Made by a program: the position numbers and the translations under genes
The notes under the pieces: generated by a model
The model's input: the letters and a program-made list of their open reading frames with translations, nothing else
The model's database searches: none
What the model was told of the DNA's origin: nothing
From: Campylobacteraceae bacterium
GTDB lineage: Bacteria > Campylobacterota > Campylobacteria > Campylobacterales > Campylobacteraceae
Assembly (NCBI GenBank): GCA_031276365.1
Contig: JAISNG010000193.1
Coordinates: forward strand, 1 to 10,837
DNA length: 10,837 bases
Direction of reading: 5' to 3'
In this document: piece by piece, positions 6,612-10,837 of the stretch
Numbering within the stretch: the first letter of the stretch is position 1
Layout: each line of letters opens with the position of its first letter

Positions 6612-6675
6612 AAATATTATCATACAAGAATGTGATTTATCAATACAAACATTTTTTGTTTTTAATTACAACTTC

Positions 6676-6706
6676 TTTTTGGATTCCAGCCTGTGCTGGA
6701 ATGACA
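6676..6706. repeat. WIPACAGMT-type dispersed palindromic repeat
   Basis: ATTCCAGC (6683-6690), loop CTGT, GCTGGAAT (6695-6702) form a perfect 8-bp stem, flanked by TTTTTGG and GACACA. Read on the plus strand it encodes FWIPACAGMT, the well-known spurious peptide produced by a palindromic intergenic repeat scattered in many proteobacterial genomes (pattern GGATTCC...GGAATGAC). It is a non-coding repeat and does not belong to a protein. Confidence 0.7.
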
Positions 6707-6737
6707 CAAGAGGCATGTTGCTTGTCGTTGCTTTTAC

Positions 6738-6759
6738 CCAGAGTGATAAATCACTCTGG
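6738..6759. repeat. 22-nt inverted repeat
   Basis: CCAGAGTGA (6738-6746), TAAA, TCACTCTGG (6751-6759): a perfect 9-bp stem with a 4-nt loop (the next A could pair too). No T-run follows on either strand, so it is not a normal intrinsic terminator. It lies 35 bp from the WIPACAGMT-type palindrome and may belong to the same repeat cluster. Confidence 0.6.
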
Positions 6760-6892
6760 TGACCATTGTAATAGGTATGATGGAATTTGGTCTTTTTTGT
6801 CGTTTGTTGATATGATGGAAAATGTTGTCCATTCTGCATGAAATGGTTTCTGTGGTTTTTGGCTTACATAAATTAAGTGATGTTTTTTGTGA

Positions 6893-6960
6893 TTTTTGGA
6901 TACCCGCATTCCTCTGATGAGCTTCCTGTAGAAAGCTATCACTCACTCGGGTATAACGGA
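6893..6960. repeat. Divergent palindromic repeat with a long structured loop
   Basis: ATACCCG (6900-6906) pairs with CGGGTAT (6948-6954). The left edge TTTTTGGATACC parallels TTTTTGGATTCC of the repeat at 6676, and the right edge CGGGTATAACGG resembles the GGAATGAC side, so I read it as a diverged family member. The 41-nt interior has its own stem: GATGAGCTT (6917-6925... with one bulged base) against AAGCTATC (6933-6940). Confidence 0.5.
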
Positions 6961-7007
6961 AATAAGGATATATGTTTCTCATCGTAAAGACTGACGTTGT
7001 ATAGTTC

Positions 7008-7020
7008 GCGGGGGTATAAC
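7008..7020. repeat. Half-copy of the GGGTATAAC repeat edge
   Basis: GCGGGGGTATAAC here repeats GGGTATAAC at 6949-6957, 63 bp away, with similar following bases (ATAGAAGGTA versus GGAAATAAGGATA). No matching left arm is visible, so it is a partial copy at best. Confidence 0.35.
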
Positions 7021-7167
7021 ATAGAAGGTACGTTTGTTTACATGAAATGACGAAACAGAATATTTGTTTGCCGTTTAGTCGCGCGGGAGTGTGAAAGGAT
7101 ATTTTTCTGCGGTACGATGGTGTGAATTTGTGCTTGCAAAAAATGTCAAAATGATATTTTCCTCTAT

Positions 7168-7188
7168 CATGTGCTTATTTACCACATG
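7168..7188 (-). terminator. Weak stem-loop downstream of dedA
   Basis: CATGTG (7168-7173) and CACATG (7183-7188) form a 6-bp stem with a 9-nt loop, starting about 10 nt beyond the dedA stop on the minus strand. There is no T-run after it. It is the only candidate for an end of the valS-met-dedA transcript. Confidence 0.3.
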
Positions 7189-7197
7189 TACCAAAAT

Positions 7198-7809
7198 TTA
7201 TACTTGCTCTTCGCGTTTTTTCAATTCTCTTTTTATATAAAAAAATGCGGCGATGGCGACGAGGATAATGATAATGACGATGATATATCCCAGATACTTT
7301 TTTATCAATTCGTCATTTTCTCCTATAAAATAGCCAAGAAGTGCGAGGATATTTACCCAGATAAATGAACCAAGTATCGTGTAAAATGAAAACTTTGCCA
7401 AATTCATGCGTGCAAGTCCTGCTGGCAGAGAGATAAAGTGTCTTACGCCCAAAAGCAGTCTGCCGCTGAATGTTGAAATCTCTCCATGTCGGTTGAAAAA
7501 CAGCTCTACTTTTTCCAAATGATGCGGTTTTACAAAGATATATCTGCCGTATTTTAAAAGCATAGCGCGCCCAAGTTTTAACGCCAGAAAGTAGTTACAG
7601 CAAGCCCCTGCCAAAGAGCCTAAAGTGCCGGCTAAAACTATCAAAAAGTAGTTCATTTCGCCTTTGGACGCAAGATAGCCGGCAGGTATAATAACAACTT
7701 CGCTTGGCAGCGGGAATACGGAGCTTTCAATAGCCATGAGAATGAAAATTCCGATATATCCCGAACCGTCGATGGCTTCAATAAGCCATAAAGAGATATC
7801 TTTCAGCAA
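7198..7809 (-). CDS. DedA-family membrane protein
   Basis: This encodes 203 residues. The DedA (SNARE-associated / VTT) pattern is clear: a first re-entrant region with E28 and FPLPSEVVIIPAG (32-44), GTLGSLAGACCNYFLALKLGR (61-81), then FSGRLLLGVRHFISLPAG (114-131) carrying Arg117 and Arg123, and a long C-terminal helix (173-191) followed by a lysine/arginine-rich tail. DedA proteins are inner-membrane proteins linked to membrane potential and antimicrobial-peptide tolerance; members have been shown to flip undecaprenyl phosphate or phospholipids. Which lipid this one handles is unknown. The start is TTG at 7809, 1 nt after the metQ stop, with GGAAG about 9 nt upstream; the first ATG (residue 25) would remove part of the domain. 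It is the last gene of the minus-strand operon. Confidence 0.9.
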   Translation of the reverse strand: MLKDISLWLIEAIDGSGYIGIFILMAIESSVFPLPSEVVIIPAGYLASKGEMNYFLIVLAGTLGSLAGACCNYFLALKLGRAMLLKYGRYIFVKPHHLEKVELFFNRHGEISTFSGRLLLGVRHFISLPAGLARMNLAKFSFYTILGSFIWVNILALLGYFIGENDELIKKYLGYIIVIIIILVAIAAFFYIKRELKKREEQV

Positions 7810-7810
7810 A

Positions 7811-8596
7811 TTAAAAAGCTTCCAAAATAGCGCCTTGATATTTTTCGCGTATAAAGCCTCTGACCTCTTCGGAATTTAGGATTTTATTGAGTGCTTTTAT
7901 ACCATCTTTGTTCTCATTGCCCTTTTTGACAACTAAGATATTTGCATAAGGAGAATCCTTGCTTTCAAGCAAAAGAGCGTCTTTTAGCGGATTTAGATTG
8001 GCTGCGATGGCAAAATTTGTGTTGATGATGGACAAGTCAAAATCCCCGATTGTGCGTGGAAGCTGAGGAGCTTCTATCTCGGTTATTTTAATATTTTTTG
8101 GATTTTCTACTATATCAAGCTTTGTTTTTATCTCTTTCTCGTTATTTAGCTTGATAATGCCCGCGTTTTGCAACAATTCAAGCGCTCTGTTGCCATTTGT
8201 AGGGTCGTTTGGTATAGCTATACTACCATCGTTTGGAAGTTCGTCTATAGATTTTAATTTTGCCGAATAGATGCCTATGGGCTCAAGATGAACCGAAACA
8301 GTCTTTACCAAATCTGTGTTTTTATCTTTGTTAAACTGTTCAAGATATGGTGTATGCTGAAAAAAATTAGCGTCAATCTCACCGTTAAATACAGCAATAT
8401 TTGGTATAACATAATCGTTAAACACCCGAATGTCAAGCGTATAACCCTCTTTTGCAAGAAGAGGCTTGACAAATTCCAAAATCTCCGCATGCGGAACAGG
8501 CGTAGCGCCTACCGTTATTGTCTTTGAAGAGCCTTTGTTAGAGCAAGCGCTAAACAAAAGCGCAAAGACTGCCAATAAAGCATAAAGCTTTTTCAT
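7811..8596 (-). CDS. metQ: Methionine-binding lipoprotein of the NlpA family (MetQ)
   Basis: This encodes 261 residues. The signal peptide ends in LFSAC (Cys18), then comes the NlpA domain: TITVGATPVPHAEIL (26-40), NDYVIPNIAVFNGEIDANFFQHTPYL (60-85), VHLEPIGIYS (102-111), IAIPNDPTNGNRAL (126-139), IEAPQLPRTIGDFDLSIINTNFA (174-196) and a final VRGFIREKY. This is the substrate-binding part of the MetNIQ importer, which takes up L-methionine and, in many species, D-methionine. The protein would be anchored at the outer face of the inner membrane. The start codon follows AAGAAAGG with fair spacing; metI ends 20 nt upstream and dedA begins 1 nt downstream. Binding of another amino acid cannot be excluded from sequence, but metN carries the methionine-type NIL domain. 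Confidence 0.93.
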   Translation of the reverse strand: MKKLYALLAVFALLFSACSNKGSSKTITVGATPVPHAEILEFVKPLLAKEGYTLDIRVFNDYVIPNIAVFNGEIDANFFQHTPYLEQFNKDKNTDLVKTVSVHLEPIGIYSAKLKSIDELPNDGSIAIPNDPTNGNRALELLQNAGIIKLNNEKEIKTKLDIVENPKNIKITEIEAPQLPRTIGDFDLSIINTNFAIAANLNPLKDALLLESKDSPYANILVVKKGNENKDGIKALNKILNSEEVRGFIREKYQGAILEAF

Positions 8597-8616
8597 GAAA
8601 AACCGCCTTTCTTAAG

Positions 8617-9276
8617 TTAATGTTTGATGATTTTATAAACCATATTTCCAAGCGCTTGAAACAGCTGAACTAATGCTATAAGTATCACAACGGTGATAAA
8701 AAGCACATCTGCTTGAAATCCGTGGTATCCGTACTGTATAGCCACCTGTCCCAAGCCGCCGCCGCCGACTGCACCCGCCATTGCCGAAAATCCGACGATT
8801 ACTATAAGCGTTAAAGTAATTGCCGAAATGATACTTGGCATCGCTTCGGGCAGCATGACTTTGAAAATTATCTGCAATTTTCCCGCACCGAACGATTTGG
8901 CGGCTTCAATTATACCATAATGCACCTCTTTGAAGGCATTTTCTATGATACGCGCTACAAACGGCGCCGCTCCTATCGTCAAAGGTATGATTGAAGCGGT
9001 AGTGCCTGTGATTTTTCCGACAATTATTTTTGTGAATGGGAAAAGTATAATGATAAGTATGATAAATGGAAATGAGCGGAATGTATTTACCACGACATCA
9101 AGCGCGTTGTAAACATATCTGTTCGGCGATAGTCCATTTTTATCCGTTATAACTAAAACTACGGCTATCATAAAGCCTATCAGTACGGCAAAAAAAGTGG
9201 AAGCTAAACTCATGTATAGCGTCTCAAGAAGAGCTTGAATCATTAGTTTCATTATTGTCAAAAATCTCTCGCTCAT
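8617..9276 (-). CDS. metI: Methionine ABC transporter permease (MetI)
   Basis: This encodes 219 residues from the ATG at 9276 (E. coli MetI has 217). I chose this start because it overlaps the metN stop as TGATG and has GGGAGA 7 nt upstream; a TTG five codons earlier (9291) is possible but poorer. Five or so membrane helices are visible (about 12-44, 60-86, 96-112, 148-170, 190-212). Family motifs are TFRSFPFIILI (65-75), IPLTIGAAPFVARIIENA (97-114) and the EAA coupling loop GIIEAAKSFGAGKLQIIFKVMLPEAMP (121-147), which docks on MetN, followed by GGGGLGQVAIQYGY (171-184). It forms the transmembrane homodimer of MetNIQ. Confidence 0.94.
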   Translation of the reverse strand: MSERFLTIMKLMIQALLETLYMSLASTFFAVLIGFMIAVVLVITDKNGLSPNRYVYNALDVVVNTFRSFPFIILIIILFPFTKIIVGKITGTTASIIPLTIGAAPFVARIIENAFKEVHYGIIEAAKSFGAGKLQIIFKVMLPEAMPSIISAITLTLIVIVGFSAMAGAVGGGGLGQVAIQYGYHGFQADVLFITVVILIALVQLFQALGNMVYKIIKH

Positions 9277-10235
9277 CAGATTGTCTCCCAAAATATACCG
9301 TTTTTATTTTGAAGGTAGTTTTTTACAGTATCAGCGTGTTTTGTATCAACATTTATGACTAAAGAGCCCACAACTTTTTCGCCAAGTTTTTCAAGCTTCC
9401 CCCAAACTATGTTAAAGTCTACGCCAAGTTCTCTTGCCATAGCGGTAACTATTGTTTTGTCTGACATCGTGCTTGGGAAATAGAGCCTTATATTTACGCC
9501 GTGATTTGGCAGTATATCCTCTTCGCCTAAAAATTTTCTCATTCGTTCGTCAGGCTTTAAAAATAAAGACTCAATATCGCCGCATCCGATAATCTGCCCG
9601 CGCTCCAAAAGGATAGCCTTTGACGCTGCATTTTTTACGACGCTCATTTCATGAGTTACCAAAACGACGGTAATGCCAAGCGTTTTGTTGATAGTTTTTA
9701 AAAGGTCAAGTATTGAGAGTGTTGTTTTTGGGTCAAGCGCACTCGTAGCTTCGTCGCTCAAAAGTATTTTCGGCTCCAAGCTCAAAGCTCTTGCTATCGC
9801 AACTCTCTGTTTTTCGCCGCCGCTAAGCTCCTTGGGATAAGAGTCTTTTTTATGAATAAGCCCCACAAGCGTCAAAAGTTCCTGCACTTTTTTATCCGTA
9901 TCACTTTTGTTATACCTCCAAAGCTGCATCGGAAGCGCTACGTTTTGATATACGCTCTTTTGTTCCAGCAAAGAGAAATGTTGAAAAATCATTCCTATCT
10001 CTTTTCGCAAAAAGCGTAGTTCCTGCTCTCCAAGTTTGCCGATATCGCGCCCAAACACGCTTAAACTTCCCTCATCATACTTTTCAAGTCCATTAATGCA
10101 GCGAAGTAGAGTTGACTTTCCTGCGCCGCTGTGTCCAACTATCGCAAATATCTCGTTTTGTTCTATTTTTAGATTTATATCGTGCAATATTTTATTGCCG
10201 CCGAAGTATTTGCCAAGAGCCGATATTTCTATCAA
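9276..10235 (-). CDS. metN: Methionine ABC transporter ATPase with NIL regulatory domain (MetN)
   Basis: This encodes 319 residues. ATPase domain: Walker A GHSGAGKST (34-42), Q-loop MIFQHFSLL (82-90), signature LSGGEKQR (137-144; usually LSGGQKQR in this family), Walker B ILLSDEATSALD (157-168), switch His195. Residues about 247-319 form the ACT-like NIL domain (IRLYFPSTMSDKTIV...GSLVINVD), which in E. coli MetN binds methionine and shuts transport when the cell is replete (trans-inhibition). The start is TTG at 10235: this reading begins MIEISALGKYF like other MetN proteins, has AAAGG 7 nt upstream, and overlaps the valS stop (TTGA). That arrangement implies translational coupling to valS. 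The protein is slightly shorter than E. coli MetN (343), mainly in the linker before the NIL domain. Confidence 0.95.
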   Translation of the reverse strand: MIEISALGKYFGGNKILHDINLKIEQNEIFAIVGHSGAGKSTLLRCINGLEKYDEGSLSVFGRDIGKLGEQELRFLRKEIGMIFQHFSLLEQKSVYQNVALPMQLWRYNKSDTDKKVQELLTLVGLIHKKDSYPKELSGGEKQRVAIARALSLEPKILLSDEATSALDPKTTLSILDLLKTINKTLGITVVLVTHEMSVVKNAASKAILLERGQIIGCGDIESLFLKPDERMRKFLGEEDILPNHGVNIRLYFPSTMSDKTIVTAMARELGVDFNIVWGKLEKLGEKVVGSLVINVDTKHADTVKNYLQNKNGIFWETI

Positions 10236-10837
10236 TTTTCAGCCTTTGAGAGAGTTTTTAGCTCGTCGTCAATCTTTGAGAGTTTGGACTTCACATCGTC
10301 CAATAGATTTTTGTTTTGCAAAATAACATCTTGCGGAGCATTTGCGATAAATTTTTCATTATTCAGCATACCCTCAAGTTTTGCCGCCTCTTTTTCAGCC
10401 TTTGCCTTTTGTGCGCTCAATCTTTGGATGATTGCCGACAAATCCACATTTTCAAGAGGTATGAAAACTTCCAGATTATCACCGACATCGCGTACGGCAT
10501 TTTGTAGATTTGTGTTTGTAAAGATTACATTTTTTACTTTCGCGAGCAGTTTGATAAACGGCGTAAACTCTTCGCTAAGCGTGCCTTTTTCAAGTTTTAT
10601 GGCAGCTTTTGAAATACTTCCTGCGATATCAAGCGTCGCTTTTGCGCGGCGGATTCCGACGATTGCTTCTATGACAAGTGAAAAAGTTTCCTCTATGTCC
10701 CTATTCTGCGCCAAACTAAGCGGATAAGCCTTGATCATTATGGATTCGCTTATTTCAAGTGAAGTGTTGCTGAGTTCTTGGTATAAATATTCCGAAATAA
10801 ACGGCATAAACGGGTGCAAAAGCTTCATAGCTTCTTT
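10232..10837 (-). CDS. valS: Valyl-tRNA synthetase, C-terminal end (5' part outside the window)
   Basis: The frame is open to the window edge and gives about 201 residues before TGA. It begins in the anticodon-binding domain: LLHPFMPFISEYLYQEL is the classic ValRS helix. IEAIVGIRRAKATLDI follows, then VFIPLENVDL, and a C-terminal coiled coil of about 60 residues rich in Lys, Glu and Ala (RLSAQKAKAEKEAAKLEGML ... KLSKIDDELKTLSK), the ValRS C-terminal arm that contacts the tRNA. The segment NEKFIANAPQDVI is also typical. The enzyme charges tRNA-Val in the cytoplasm. The internal ATG at 10828 is not the start. The gene heads the minus-strand operon that continues into metN. Confidence 0.95.
   Translation of the reverse strand, partial: KEAMKLLHPFMPFISEYLYQELSNTSLEISESIMIKAYPLSLAQNRDIEETFSLVIEAIVGIRRAKATLDIAGSISKAAIKLEKGTLSEEFTPFIKLLAKVKNVIFTNTNLQNAVRDVGDNLEVFIPLENVDLSAIIQRLSAQKAKAEKEAAKLEGMLNNEKFIANAPQDVILQNKNLLDDVKSKLSKIDDELKTLSKAEN

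Larger units (their letters stand above)
6612..7197. other. Convergent intergenic region with palindromic repeats and no credible gene
   Basis: This stretch lies between the ends of the SUMF1-domain gene (plus) and the DedA gene (minus). The short open frames here on both strands run through the palindromes, lack ribosome sites and resemble no protein. It contains one WIPACAGMT-type palindrome, a 22-nt inverted repeat, a larger palindrome with an extended loop, and a half-copy of the same sequence. A weak AAACA-TTTTT-TGTTT hairpin with T-tail (6647-6664) could serve as terminator for the plus-strand operon. From about 7021 to 7165 I see nothing I can name. Confidence 0.7.

Noticed and set aside
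6608..6841. 77-codon open frame on the plus strand containing FWIPACAGMT
   Set aside because: The peptide is the standard chance translation of a palindromic repeat; the frame also runs through the second inverted repeat, has no ribosome site and no protein-like composition.
6911..6940. Possible hammerhead ribozyme core: CTGATGA (6914-6920) followed by GAAA (6931-6934)
   Set aside because: The ten bases between the two motifs (GCTTCCTGTA) cannot form the required stem II with its closing G-C pair, and stems I and III are not apparent.
6734..6982. 82-codon open frame on the minus strand in the convergent spacer
   Set aside because: It spans two inverted repeats, lacks a ribosome site and has no recognisable domain; non-coding repeat sequence explains it.
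10036..10727. Open frames of 96 and 181 codons on the plus strand opposite metN and valS
   Set aside because: They are antisense to conserved motifs of metN and valS, are Ser/Phe/Ala-rich and show no protein family features.

Overview
The window looks like a chromosomal segment of a Campylobacterota (epsilonproteobacterial) bacterium. The reasons are its AT-rich, lysine/isoleucine-rich coding style, weak -35 and AT-rich -10 promoter elements, short lipoprotein signal peptides, and the gene order valS-metN-metI-metQ. From memory, that order resembles the valS / NlpA-type ABC locus of Campylobacter jejuni. The genus cannot be fixed from the sequence alone.

Layout, plus strand, left to right: (1) 1-1443, a three-gene envelope operon: the 3' end of a COG3014-family gene, a YcfL-like lipoprotein, and an LpoB-like lipoprotein that ends in a strong stem-loop. 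(2) 1494-3516, two paralogous membrane genes in tandem. The first is a free-standing six-helix-type membrane protein. The second carries the same membrane module fused to a C-terminal PstS-like periplasmic substrate-binding domain. (3) 3524-3850, a small YnfA/UPF0060 membrane protein. (4) 3931-6611, a promoter and a three-gene operon: a YbiT-type ABC-F ATPase, a YciI-like protein and a lipoprotein with a formylglycine-generating-enzyme (SUMF1) fold that lacks the catalytic cysteines.

The plus-strand genes converge on a minus-strand operon across about 590 bp without a credible gene (6612-7197). This spacer holds degenerate palindromic repeats, one of them of the widespread type whose chance translation reads WIPACAGMT.

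Minus strand, in transcription order from the right edge: valS (3' end only), metN, metI, metQ and a DedA-family membrane protein. The genes are packed with overlaps or gaps of 1-20 nt. Together they encode valyl-tRNA synthetase, a complete methionine ABC importer (ATPase with NIL domain, permease, lipoprotein receptor) and a probable lipid-carrier flippase. metN and dedA appear to use TTG starts.

Most of the window is recognisable core or conserved accessory biology. The least explained part is the duplicated membrane module at 1494-3516 and its fusion to a substrate-binding domain. I see no CRISPR array, tRNA, rRNA, transposase or phage gene.
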